Positions 9,349 to 18,540 of a DNA stretch of 64,000 nt are shown in pieces. Numbering within the stretch: position 1 is the stretch's first letter; every line of letters starts with the position of its first letter. This stretch comes from Episyrphus balteatus (lineage: Eukaryota; Arthropoda; Insecta; Diptera; Syrphidae). The DNA lies in assembly GCF_945859705.1 (NCBI RefSeq), contig NC_079134.1, forward strand, positions 64,830,437 through 64,894,436, written 5' to 3'. Below the pieces are notes generated by a model. That model searched no databases and had not been told where the DNA came from. It was given only the letters and a program-made list of their open reading frames with translations. The translations under genes and the position numbers were made by a program.

Positions 9349-10272
9349 ATGAATACGCTTAAAAATCTTATAAATACACAGAAAGCTTTAAAGAAAAAGT
9401 ATATGCTCCTCAAGACTGGAAAATTGATTAAAGATACTGAAATTGAAAACACGTTCAAAACAATTGTTGAACCCTTACAGAAAATCGCGAAAAATGTGAA
9501 AAATAATGAAAACATAAATGATGAATTTAAAGAAATAAAACCACCTACTGTAAAACGTCGTCTTCAATTTAAAAGTCCTATAGAAGAAGAAGATGAAAAA
9601 ATTTCTCTAGAGAGAGATCTAAATTTATCATTAACGAATTCAATGTTAGCCGATGACGACTCTTCATTTAAAACACCTTCAAATAGCTTCAATGAAAGTA
9701 CTCCGATTAATGAAGCCTTACTTTCAAATTCAGATCATGATAAAATCTATGGTCCATACTTTGACGTTGAATCAAATTCAAACAAGTTAGGGAGATCAAA
9801 TTTTCGAATTAATGCTGAAAACAATATTGTAATTGATAAAGAAATTTTCCGTGGAACTGATGGTCTTCTCGAACTTGTTCTACATAAAAATCCACGAAAG
9901 AGTATTTATACTAGTGAAGATTTAAAGCAGTATCAGACAATACTACAAAAAACATGTGCACACATGAAAAATCATGATATGAATTCACAGGTTAAAGGTA
10001 ATAGAGGACAAAAGTATAAGAAAATCATTAAACCTTTGGTCCAGGGTATGACACAAAATACACAAAAGAAAATTGGAAAAGCATACACAATTAATGCACC
10101 TGCAATGATCTACTCAACCAACCCTATTGATTTTGTGTATTGGGATGATCCAAATGAGCTTGTGGATAGGTTGAGACTTTTAATTGCTTCTGAAAAATCA
10201 GGGCATAACAACCATAAAAATGAAATAAATTCAATTGTGGAAGAGTTGCGTGAGCAAAATTTAATTTATTAG
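9349..10272 (+). CDS. Conserved Polinton protein, 307 aa (insect WDDPNELVDRLRLL family)
   Basis: The N-terminal third is Lys/Glu-rich and probably coiled coil (residues 1-70), followed by a Ser/Asp/Glu-rich linker. The C-terminal half is the conserved part: a GTDGLLELVLHK block near residue 168, then RGQKYKKIIKPL, and the signature YWDDPNELVDRLRLLIAS followed by NEINSIVEELREQNLIY at the end. This is common beside Polinton ATPases and integrases in insect genomes and I believe it carries a DUF number (DUF8207), from memory. Function unknown; its acidic/basic layout suggests a DNA- or scaffold-associated virion protein. Intact. It ends 4 bp before the next ATG, implying co-transcription. Confidence 0.75.
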   Translation: MNTLKNLINTQKALKKKYMLLKTGKLIKDTEIENTFKTIVEPLQKIAKNVKNNENINDEFKEIKPPTVKRRLQFKSPIEEEDEKISLERDLNLSLTNSMLADDDSSFKTPSNSFNESTPINEALLSNSDHDKIYGPYFDVESNSNKLGRSNFRINAENNIVIDKEIFRGTDGLLELVLHKNPRKSIYTSEDLKQYQTILQKTCAHMKNHDMNSQVKGNRGQKYKKIIKPLVQGMTQNTQKKIGKAYTINAPAMIYSTNPIDFVYWDDPNELVDRLRLLIASEKSGHNNHKNEINSIVEELREQNLIY

Positions 10273-10276
10273 CAAA

Positions 10277-10618
10277 ATGAGTGTTGACAAGTTCGGAAGA
10301 AGCACTAATAAATTTCAAAGAGTAATTGTTGGTCCTGCAGGACCTCCTGGTAATGGTTTTAAGCGAACTGAGAATGGTGACTTTGATATTGAAGGAAAAC
10401 GTCTTCGCAACATAAAAAGTCCTACAACGCCCGATGAAGCAGTAAACAAAGCATACATAGATGATAAATTAGAAAATAAAGAAAAAATCTTAAGAGATTA
10501 CATTGACATACAAAATTTGAATACAATTCGCTTGTTGGATGATCTTCGAAAGTATTTTCTTCTTCATATAGGAAAACTGAAAGAGAATCAAGAAGGTGAA
10601 CCAAATATTTTCATATAA
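10277..10618 (+). CDS. Small fibre-like protein with collagen-like motif, 113 aa
   Basis: It begins MSVDKFGR, then VIVGPAGPPGNGF (a Gly-X-Y collagen-like turn, residues 18-28), then a short beta segment NGDFDIEGKRLRNIKSPTTPDEAVNKAYIDDKL. The pattern RLxNIxxP...DEAVNKAYID closely resembles the L-x-N-x(2)-P-x(n)-DAVNKxYVD motif that precedes trimeric coiled coils in phage tail fibres. Residues 60-105 are predicted helical. The layout suits a trimeric surface fibre or a clip joining one to the capsid. Its place 4 bp after the preceding gene makes co-expression likely. No homologue with known function comes to mind, so the fibre role is inference. Confidence 0.65.
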   Translation: MSVDKFGRSTNKFQRVIVGPAGPPGNGFKRTENGDFDIEGKRLRNIKSPTTPDEAVNKAYIDDKLENKEKILRDYIDIQNLNTIRLLDDLRKYFLLHIGKLKENQEGEPNIFI

Positions 10619-10678
10619 GAAATCATAGCTAACCGATCTTGGATTCAGTTTATTTGTAAATCAAAACGATAGCACATC

Positions 10679-10969
10679 ATGTCGAATATAAACATATCTT
10701 TAATTTTAAATGAAATTATGAGTTTTTTAAGGGCTTATAAATATGATTTACTTCAAGAACATCATGATGAGATTATAAGTAATATTTCATATTTTAGTAA
10801 CTATAAAAACGTTAGTAAAGTTAATTCTAAACATGGATGTCATTTTACAAACTGTTCGTGGTCTTCAAATACATGTAAAGAGGGACCAGATACGTGTGGA
10901 TGTTTTATGATTGAGCATCGTTTGATAAGATTAAAAAAACTAATGTTACTATATAAAAGATTAAAATAA
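10679..10969 (+). CDS. Small cysteine-rich protein, 96 aa, unknown function
   Basis: An intact short frame between the fibre-like gene and the integrase. The first half is hydrophobic/helical (ISLILNEIMSFLRAYKYDLL). The second half has HGCHFTNC...NTCKEG...TCGCFMIEH, five Cys and two His within about 32 residues, a possible zinc site, ending in a basic helix LIRLKKLMLLYKRLK. No family is recognised. It sits 60 bp after the fibre-like gene. The support is the clean frame, the packed context and the non-random Cys/His cluster. Confidence 0.5.
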   Translation: MSNINISLILNEIMSFLRAYKYDLLQEHHDEIISNISYFSNYKNVSKVNSKHGCHFTNCSWSSNTCKEGPDTCGCFMIEHRLIRLKKLMLLYKRLK

Positions 10970-11021
10970 ATGTTATCATAAAACCATACATAAATGTTTT
11001 TTTCTTGCATTCTTTAAAAAA

Positions 11022-11942
11022 ATGAGTAAACGACAAGTTGTTGAAGAGCTTCACAGGTCAGCAAGAAAGAATTTCAATCGACGTAGGGTTGTTATCAAAG
11101 GATTTGATGACCTGTGGCAAGCTGATTTGGTTGAAATGATACCTTACCACAAGGAAAATAATGGCTATAAATACCTAATGACGGTCATTGACACATTCTC
11201 GAAATATGCATGGGCAGTTGCTTTAAAAAATAAGACCGCTTTATCTGTTGCAGAAGCGATGAAATCAATTTTCATCAGATCATCACGACAGCCTAAAAAC
11301 CTTCAAACTGATGATGGAAAAGAATTTTTTAATAAGATGTTTCACGATTTAATGAAATTATACAACATAAATCATTACTCTACATACAGCTCCCTTAAGG
11401 CATCAATTGTTGAACGTTTTAATCGCACACTTAAGGAGAAAATGTGGAAGGAATTCAGTCTTAATGGTAATTACAAATGGACGTGCATTATTAATGATTT
11501 GTTGAAAGAATACAATCACTCTATGCATAGAACTATAAAAATGCGCCCAATCGATGTGAATCAGGAAAACTCTAAAAAACTCTTATCTACGGCTTATAAT
11601 AGAATTAAAATCGCTCCACAGGGTAAATATAGAGTTGGCGACAATGTTAGAATAAGCAAGTTCAAACACGTTTTTGAGAAAGGCTACACACCAAATTGGA
11701 CAACGGAAATTTTTATGATAAGAAAAGTAAACCTAACCAACCCGCCAACATATCTCCTTGAAGATTTTAATGGTCAACCTATCAGTGGATGTTTTTACGA
11801 AAAAGAATTACAAAAGACTAAATACTCTCATATTTATCTCGTGGAAAAAGTACTTAAAAGTAATAGAGACAATGTATATGTTAAATGGCTCGGCTTTCCA
11901 TCGGCTAACAATTCATGGATTAATAAATCACAATTATTATAA
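11022..11942 (+). CDS. Retroviral-type (rve) integrase with C-terminal chromodomain
   Basis: 306-aa integrase that inserts the element. The DDE core is visible: Asp in LWQADLVEM (residue 35), Asp in LQTDDGKEF (about 97-98), Glu in SIVERFNRT (about 133), with spacing close to D-D-35-E. Residues about 200-255 form an SH3-like/GPY-type segment (YRVGDNVRISKFK...ANPP-like YLLEDFNGQPISGCFYEKEL). The last 40 residues are a chromodomain: YLVEKVLKSNRDNVYVKWLGFPSANNSWI. An N-terminal HHCC zinc module is absent from the open frame, as in many Polinton integrases. The frame is complete, and this is the last gene of the element on the right. Confidence 0.95.
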   Translation: MSKRQVVEELHRSARKNFNRRRVVIKGFDDLWQADLVEMIPYHKENNGYKYLMTVIDTFSKYAWAVALKNKTALSVAEAMKSIFIRSSRQPKNLQTDDGKEFFNKMFHDLMKLYNINHYSTYSSLKASIVERFNRTLKEKMWKEFSLNGNYKWTCIINDLLKEYNHSMHRTIKMRPIDVNQENSKKLLSTAYNRIKIAPQGKYRVGDNVRISKFKHVFEKGYTPNWTTEIFMIRKVNLTNPPTYLLEDFNGQPISGCFYEKELQKTKYSHIYLVEKVLKSNRDNVYVKWLGFPSANNSWINKSQLL

Positions 11943-13478
11943 ACGACATAAAATATTTGTTTCCTTTCTATTATTTCTTAAATTGTTTTTCATAAATTAC
12001 TATCAACCTTCAAACAACCAATGCATCTTAAAGTCAATGAACTCCCACTGATGTAATACGATCTCATTACCATACAAAACTCATATACCCATACTCTATT
12101 GAAATCTACCTACAAACCATACAAGAATCCCTTTTTTCTAGCATCCTACTGTACAGTGTACATACACCGCATCCTCCACGTCAATATTCAAGCTAAAAAC
12201 ATAAAAAAATTTTGTAGGTACATCACTAACCACAATTCACAGTCACGAAAACTAAATTCACACCAAAATTCACAATTTACAACAACAAAATACATTTTAC
12301 CCAAATGCTCTATTCCTCAAGTCCGATATTTATACTACTGTATAGTTGTTGTAATTAACATGCATGAAATTTTCCCATCCCTATTCCCATGCCCAAAAAG
12401 TATATTCTTACAGTCCCAACAATAGTTTTCTACCAACACTTTTTTTTTTTTCCTTACATTTTCCTTACATTTTCATTCATTATCAATTCGAAATTTCCTA
12501 TCACATTTTCAATCCCCACAAATTTCATCCACCTTTTTTTTCCACACACAAGCACACACATGACACTCAATGCATACTGCCCATGATACTACACCAACGA
12601 GCCAGTGTCATAGCTGTCCTCCTTTAGGAGCAATTTTGATGCTCGGAGCACATTTTTTACACTAGGGAGGAGCATTTTATTCCTCAAGTCCGATATTTAT
12701 ACTACTACTTTGTCCAAGGAGATTTTAAATTTATTGTTTAATTCCTTTAAAAATAAAATATTTTATGTAAAAAATTACTTTTTTAATAATTTAATTTAGT
12801 TTTCATCAGTTAAAGTTAAATTTAGAGTTTTGACCGCACTTACCATACAAATGGAACCACTGTGCGTCGTTAAACTGCATTTTATACCGGTTTTTAGGTT
12901 AATTTTTAGCGCGAAGTCATGCTGTTCTGATCATTGCACATCCATCGGCCCATGTTGTGACTGAGTTACATCGACTTTTAATTTTGTTTCTATACTCTTG
13001 GATATTGCGCAAATAACTGCTTACTAAATTTTAACTTGTGTTTGTTTTTGTCCCAATGCATCGTTAGTTTCGGCTTAATTCAAAGACTTCTTTTATTTTC
13101 CCTATTTTTTTTTTCGCGCCTAAGGATTTTTCACGACCAGTTTTCAACCTTACACGTTATACACAATCAGATTTATTGACAGACACAATTTTGAGTCCAA
13201 CTGACCCATGCAACTCATAATTAATTAACATTTTTGCTTTTGAACCTTTTCAGATGAGCCAAAAAATATGCTTGATTTTATGACTAGATTTGGTCTAGCT
13301 ACTGTGTGAGAAGAACGGTAGGCTCTAGAACATTTTTATTTCTCCTAAACTAAGCGCATAAAGATGTTCTCTCCTTACATATTAAAAAAAGATGTGCCAT
13401 TGCATTAAATACCAAGACAGGCTAAAAGTAAGATGAACTAAAATGTGAACCTATTCAGATGAGCGGCAGAGTATAGTA
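11943..13478. other. AT-rich non-coding stretch right of the Polinton
   Basis: No supported gene. It is C/A-rich low-complexity sequence to about 12.6 kb, then ordinary AT-rich DNA. The Polinton right end should lie somewhere here, but no terminal repeat was found. Several short frames at 12.1-12.6 kb have simple composition and were left out. Confidence 0.6.
12311..12707 (+). repeat. 29-bp direct repeat pair, 368 bp apart
   Basis: The word beginning TATTCCTCAAGTCCGATATT occurs identically at 12311-12339 and 12679-12707. The interval is AT-rich with no gene. This could mark a subterminal repeat of the Polinton or a target duplication. Confidence 0.8.
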
Positions 13479-14967
13479 GGGTCATTTCCCCTATAATCGA
13501 ACACCTAGTAGCTTACAAAAAAGTAATCCTCAACTGTGAGGAAATCGTTCAACTTAAATTCGTTATATTAAGTTAATTAAGTTAATTTCTGGAACTCAAA
13601 TTGTTTTTATTAAATTTAAGTTTCTTTTATTTACTGTTATTGTTTTTTTATAAAAAATGAAAAAAAGCCAAATTTCCCAGTAGTCGAACACTTGTTTCCT
13701 GAAGTCGAACATAGAGTTTCCTAATTTCGAACGTAAGATTTCGGGCACAGGTTAAACATAAAAAATGTGAAAACTAATTTTTGGAATTTTTATTTCAGTT
13801 TTAACGAACAAATTCATAGTATTATGTAGTTTTTATTCAATTTAATTGAAATAGGTACGAAAGTAATAAATAAACCTTACAAACATAAAACAAAAAAAAA
13901 AACATAAATAGCAATATTCTTCAGCAAAATAATTTTTGGAATTTTTTTTTAAATGCAATGTAATGTATAGTGGTACATACTAGGTAATAAAAGTAAATTA
14001 AATATAATAAAATAAATACAAAAAGTTATAAAAAACATAATTCAGTTTTTTTCACGGTAAGTTTATGAGCCAATCTGCGACCTTGCGTTCCTCATCTTCT
14101 GTAAGGACTGTAGAAGGACCCATGCGCTTAAGCCCATCTGCAAATTTCCCATTAATCCTATCATGGAGGGTAGTTATGGGAACAACGAACTCCCTACTTG
14201 CTCCTCGAATGCTCATATGGTTGTCACGAATACTATTCAATGCATTTTTTAGTGAAGCCCCCTTCACTATATGTTTGATATTTTCAATTCATTTTGTCTG
14301 AAAGATTTTTTAGTTTTCAAATTCAAGGCAAGAAACGACTAAATTTAGCAACTATTCGAACAAAGGAAACCAAAACTAGTAAGTTTCCTTGATCCGAACA
14401 CCCGATAAAAATGGGTTCGAATACTGGCCCACCCGATAAAAATGTGTTCGAATACTGGCCCTTAAGATTTTGCTATCTTTATCTTATCGAGAATGATTTA
14501 TTTTCCTATAATATTTCAAGCTTGAGCGAACGAAAACTATTTTGACTCGTTCAAATTAAGCTTCCTATGTTCGAACAGTTAAAATATTAAATAATTATTA
14601 ACTTTTTGGATACAAATTGTATGTTTTTGAATAATAATAGATTTAAAATAAAGAAAAAACTTTTAAGAATGTGTATTGACCTCAATTTTCACACAATACA
14701 AACAGTTTACCACAACACTCGCAACACTTTTTTTTTCTACAAAACCCTTAAACGATGGCACTCTCTGAAGGCTTAACACAAACTACCATTCTTATAAACG
14801 TTGACATGAATTGTACTAGTTGAAAATTTCTCAAGGTTTAGGGTAGTAACACATTTAGACTATTGCATTTACATAAGTTGAAAATCTAGAAAATTACACA
14901 GTTTAAACGGTTTTTTTTCAAAAAGTGTTCGACTACTGGGAGTGTTCGGATTTAGGCGACTCTACCC
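13479..14967. mobile_element. pogo/Tigger-like DNA transposon remnant
   Basis: 1,489 bp flanked by TA (13477-13478 and 14968-14969). The ends are imperfect inverted repeats (GGGTC...AATCGAACAC left, GTGTTCGG...CTACCC right). Subterminal copies of a (G)TCGAACAC-type motif recur on both sides (13499, 13684, 13706, 13727, then inverted near 14393-14578 and 14925-14946). The only coding remnant is a leftward transposase HTH (14052-14267). Confidence 0.7.
14052..14267 (-). pseudogene. Psq/CENP-B-type HTH of a pogo-like transposase, 71 aa
   Basis: The frame reads ALNSIRDNHMSIRGASREFVV..TTLHDRINGK...GPSTVLTEDEERKVADWL, the N-terminal pipsqueak/CENP-B DNA-binding half of pogo/Jerky-type transposases. 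The DDE catalytic domain is missing. The frame ends at TGA 14052, just after the helix that normally leads into the second HTH. It may be a first exon (a GTGAAA follows) or simply truncated. Confidence 0.75.
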
Positions 14968-15419
14968 TATACATGTACCTATGTATGCTTTTTATTGTCA
15001 AAGCTTTAACTTAATGTTTTATTGTTACCTTTGATGACATTCTTATTGTAATGTTTTGTTTTAATTACCTATGTTTTCTTTTGTTAAATTTAAAGTGTAT
15101 TGAATTGATGATGATGAGTTGAAGCAGACTCGAAATGCATCTAAATAATATTGAAAAAGTTTAAACATTGTTTTGTTTTTTAAATTGTTTTAAAATTGTT
15201 GTTTCGGTTTTATCTATTTGTATTTAGCACGGTAACGATACAGTTTAAACGCAACAACAAACTTAGTTTGCTTTGGGTGGTAAGAATTTGATGAAATACA
15301 TCTATCAGCATTTGACAGTTTTTGATAAATATCAAACTCAATATTTAGTCTATTTAATACACCGGAGCTCCAGAGCAAAAAAAGAACAAATTCGTTCAAG
15401 TGTTTTTATTGCTGATTCA
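14968..15419. other. AT-rich spacer with a decayed hammerhead-like motif
   Basis: No gene is seen. It contains one hammerhead-like motif at 15108-15141, listed separately. The short leftward frame at 15214-15399 has no recognisable content. Confidence 0.5.
15108..15141 (+). ncRNA. Decayed hammerhead-ribozyme-like core
   Basis: ATGATGA (15108-15114; consensus CUGAUGA with C3 changed), one extra U, stem II GAGT/ACTC (15116-15119, 15128-15131), GAAA (15132-15135), and a self-complementary ATGCAT stem III followed by C (15135-15141). The layout matches the minimal hammerheads of Penelope-like elements, but C3 is essential, so this copy is probably inactive. Confidence 0.35.
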
Positions 15420-16035
15420 CCGGCACACAAAAAAAAAAAATTGTCATGAACCAGAAACCAGACCTATCTTTCTATATGCTTTTGAGCACACTGAATCCGA
15501 ATTTGAAGTCCGTTTGGGCCCATCACCCTCCAGTTTTGAGCTGTGAGTGCATTTTGTTTGAATTTTTATGACTTTTTTGGAGTTTTTTGCATTTTTCTCA
15601 AAACTGAAGGGTGACCGGGCAAAACGGACTTGAAAATCGGATTCAGCGGTCCCAAAAACATATAGAAAGATAGGTCTGCTTCCTGGTACATGAAACTTTT
15701 TTTTTTGTGTGCCGGGTATGACAGCGACATGTCGCGACAGTGCTAGCACACAAAAAAAAAAGTTGTATGAACCAGAAACCAGACCTATCTTTCTATATGT
15801 TTTTGGGACCGCTGAATCCGAATTTCAAGTCCGTTTTGCCCGGTCACCCTCCAGTTTTGAGAAAAGTGTAAAAAAGACCCCAAAAACTACCTTTTTTTGA
15901 GTTTTTTGCATATTACTCAAAACTGGAGGGTGACAAGGCCAAACGGACTTGAAATTCGGATTCAGCGGTCCCAAAAACATATAGAAAGATAGGTCTGGTT
16001 TCTGGTTCATGACACTTTTTTTTTTTGTGTGCCGG
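15420..16035. mobile_element. Two tandem hairpin (foldback) MITEs
   Basis: Two back-to-back near-palindromes, 15420-15715 and about 15744-16035, both bounded by CGGCACAC/GTGTGCCG-type ends followed by A runs. Within each, the left arm (CCAGACCTATCTTTCTATAT...) returns as its reverse complement after a loop of about 60 bp (GAGTTTTTTGCAT centre). The two units are about 85-90% alike. Overlapping frames here translate the arms and are not genes. Confidence 0.85.
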
Positions 16036-17151
16036 TGTTATGATTCCTTGGCATAAAAGAATACTCCAGCCAAAAGTGCTACTAAATCCATTGATGCATT
16101 TCTGAGTAAACGGCAACACTGGTCGGTTTTCAGTTTTTTTGATTTAACTCGAAAACCAAGCCTAACTTTGAAATGGTTCAAAGACACTTTTCATAGCAAA
16201 TTACATTTTTTGTCAAGCTAAGATGGTTAAAAATTTTTAAAAATTACTTTTGACTAAAATTCTAACCTAAAATAAAAAAAAAAAAAGTTAAAAAATTGTC
16301 AATTTTATTTTTTTTTTTTACTAAATTAAGGGGCATTTTGTATATGTAGCCGGTACGTCCAAACTCTTTATAAATGAAATAAAGTAGAGGTAAAATCCTT
16401 TGATAATATGCAATTTATTTTGTCAAGACCTATTCAAAAATTTGCACTTTTCCTAAATTTTTGACTTTTTTAGTTAAAACCAAGTTTTTAAAACTCGATA
16501 AAATCGTATTAATTGGTAACTTTTAGACTTTTAAAGTAAACAGACTTCAAGGGATTGATTTAATATAAACAAACATCCTTATGGCCTTGTGTGCAATTTT
16601 TTGTATGTGCATTTTTATAAATACGGATCGAATGGATGGACGGAGAGCCATTAGCTTTGGTCTATTGCATAGAAGAACATTTAATACCGACTCTTTTACT
16701 GTTTTCAATGGCCTGAAAACAATTCTTGTAAAATCAGCGACCAACGAAAAATTTCTCTTGAAAAACGAAAAAAATACTCAAATGAGTTTTAAACAAAATA
16801 GCCCAGGCAAATTAGTACATCAAATTGCATTTTTCGCGGGACAAATTTTTTTCATGGAACGTGTTTGGGTGTATGTCCTAATCGTAAAAGTGAATTTTTT
16901 GGGATGATAGAACATCGGAAACAGCCGCCATCTTGGAAAAGATGTCGGTCGTTTTTTTTCATAGCTCCATTTTTACTCATTTAAACCAAAAATGTCCAAG
17001 GACAGACTTATTTACAATGAGATTATCTAAAAAATGATATACAAATGAATTCCGTGAGTTAGTTAAATTCAATTTTATAGTCGGTCAAAGTCCGGGTTCT
17101 TCTCGCAAGGTTAGGACAATATTACATTTCTTCAAATATCTGAAGAACTTT
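16036..17151. other. AT-rich stretch without recognised features
   Basis: No supported gene, RNA or terminal repeat. The short frames at 16547-16907 overlap on both strands and resemble no family. Confidence 0.5.
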
Positions 17152-18540
17152 TAGTCCGGTCAAATTAGACTAAAATAAGGGGGTGAAGTTACATTAATTC
17201 CCAGCAAGCTGAAAATTGGAAGGATTGTTGGAAACACCATCATAAATTAAATCTAAAAAGTCCTCATCGATCCGAGGCCTGGAAAAAAATTTACGGGGGG
17301 TCCAAGGTCACAAAAACTGGTTTTTCACGATTTTCAGCAAAACGGTAAGTCTTATCAAAAAATTTTCAATGCAAGAATTGTAGACCAGGTTATTATATAT
17401 AAAAAGTGTCATGACACTTTTTTTCCTTAGACCCACCGTTTCTTAGGTATAACGATTCAAAAAGTTGAAGTTGAGTTGTAATTGTCATAATCAGGCCTAT
17501 TCTGAAAAAAAAACTCCTAGCTGAAAAGTTCCTGAAATGTCATTATTTTTTTAGCTTTAATTTCGTTCTTCAATGGTTAAGAATATGGGAAAGCAAAAAA
17601 AAATGGAAATTCTCGTCTAAGGGGAATATTTTTAAGAAAGTTGGCCGCTTAGGTTTCTATAGATTTATTTTTTACCACAGGTGTTTAAAATTTTTCCAAA
17701 AATACTTTTTTTACATTTTGCATCAAAAAACAGATTTCAAAATTTTTTTTACGAAAATGTGCAATAGCTATGCAGTTTTTAAAGCGTTAATGTACTCATG
17801 CAATTATTGTAGAAAATTATATAAAAAAAAAAGAAATAAATAAAATTCATTCTTCGTGGTTGTAGTGAACGAAAACATAAGTTGATAAAATTTAAAATAC
17901 ACTGAACAAAAAAAAGGCAATATTTTATGAACTGTTTGCGATAGAACTTTTTTCTATCTGTTTTTAGAACAGTCATAAATGTAGCTATAAGCCGTTTTAG
18001 GGTTGTCCATTTTCTATTGCACACCCTGTATATATTCAGACATATGTATTCTAAACAAAAATTCCCAGGGAAATGGTTTCGGGAGAAAAAATTTCCATTT
18101 TTTTTTTGCTTTCCCATATTCTTAACCATTGAAGAACGAAATTCAAGCTAAAAAAATAATGACATTTCAGGAACTTTTCAGTTAGGAGTTTTTTTCAGAA
18201 TAGGTCTGATTATAACAATTACAACTCAACTTCAACTTTTTGAATCGTTGTACCTAAGAAACGGTGGGTCTAAGGAAAAAAAGTGTCATGACACTTTTTA
18301 TATATAATAACCTGGTCTACAATTCTTGCATTGAAAATTTTTTGATAAGACTTACCGTTTTGCTGAAAATCGTGAAAAAAAACAGTTTTTGTGACCTTTG
18401 ACCCCCCGTACATTTTTTTCCAGGCCTCGGATCGATGAGGACTTTTTAGATTTAATTTATAATGATGATTCCAACAATCCTACCAATTTTCAGCTTGCTG
18501 GGAATTAATGTAACCTCGGATGTCTAAATTGACCGGACTA
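17152..18540. mobile_element. 1.39-kb foldback element with 450-470-bp arms
   Basis: The ends are TAGTCCGGTCAA (17152) and TTGACCGGACTA (18540). The left arm 17152-17617 returns inverted at 18088-18540 with scattered mismatches, including the palindromic word AAGTGTCATGACACTTTTT in both arms. The roughly 470-bp loop (17618-18087) has no convincing gene; the leftward frame 17779-18129 spans loop and arm and looks like chance. No clear target duplication: both flanks are T-rich. Confidence 0.85.

Larger units (their letters stand above)
332..11942. mobile_element. Polinton/Maverick (adintovirus-like) endogenous element, nearly intact
   Basis: The block holds the Polinton hallmark set in one array: protein-primed family B polymerase, rve integrase, adenain-like protease, packaging ATPase, double-jelly-roll-like capsid and a putative penton. 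Transcription is organised as polymerase rightward, six virion genes leftward, then ATPase to integrase rightward. Only the ATPase shows a frame break, so the copy looks young. I could not find the terminal inverted repeats: the left one may lie before position 1, and 11.9-13.4 kb shows no convincing reverse complement of bases 1-330. The extent given covers genes only and is a minimum. Confidence 0.93.

Noticed and set aside
15444..16119. Similar peptides on both strands (ETRPIFLYVFGTAES...)
   Set aside because: Translations of the hairpin arms, which are inverted copies of one another.
17779..18129. 116-aa leftward frame in the 17.2-18.5 kb foldback
   Set aside because: It spans loop and arm, is rich in Phe/Tyr/Asn from AT-rich DNA, and shows no family signal.
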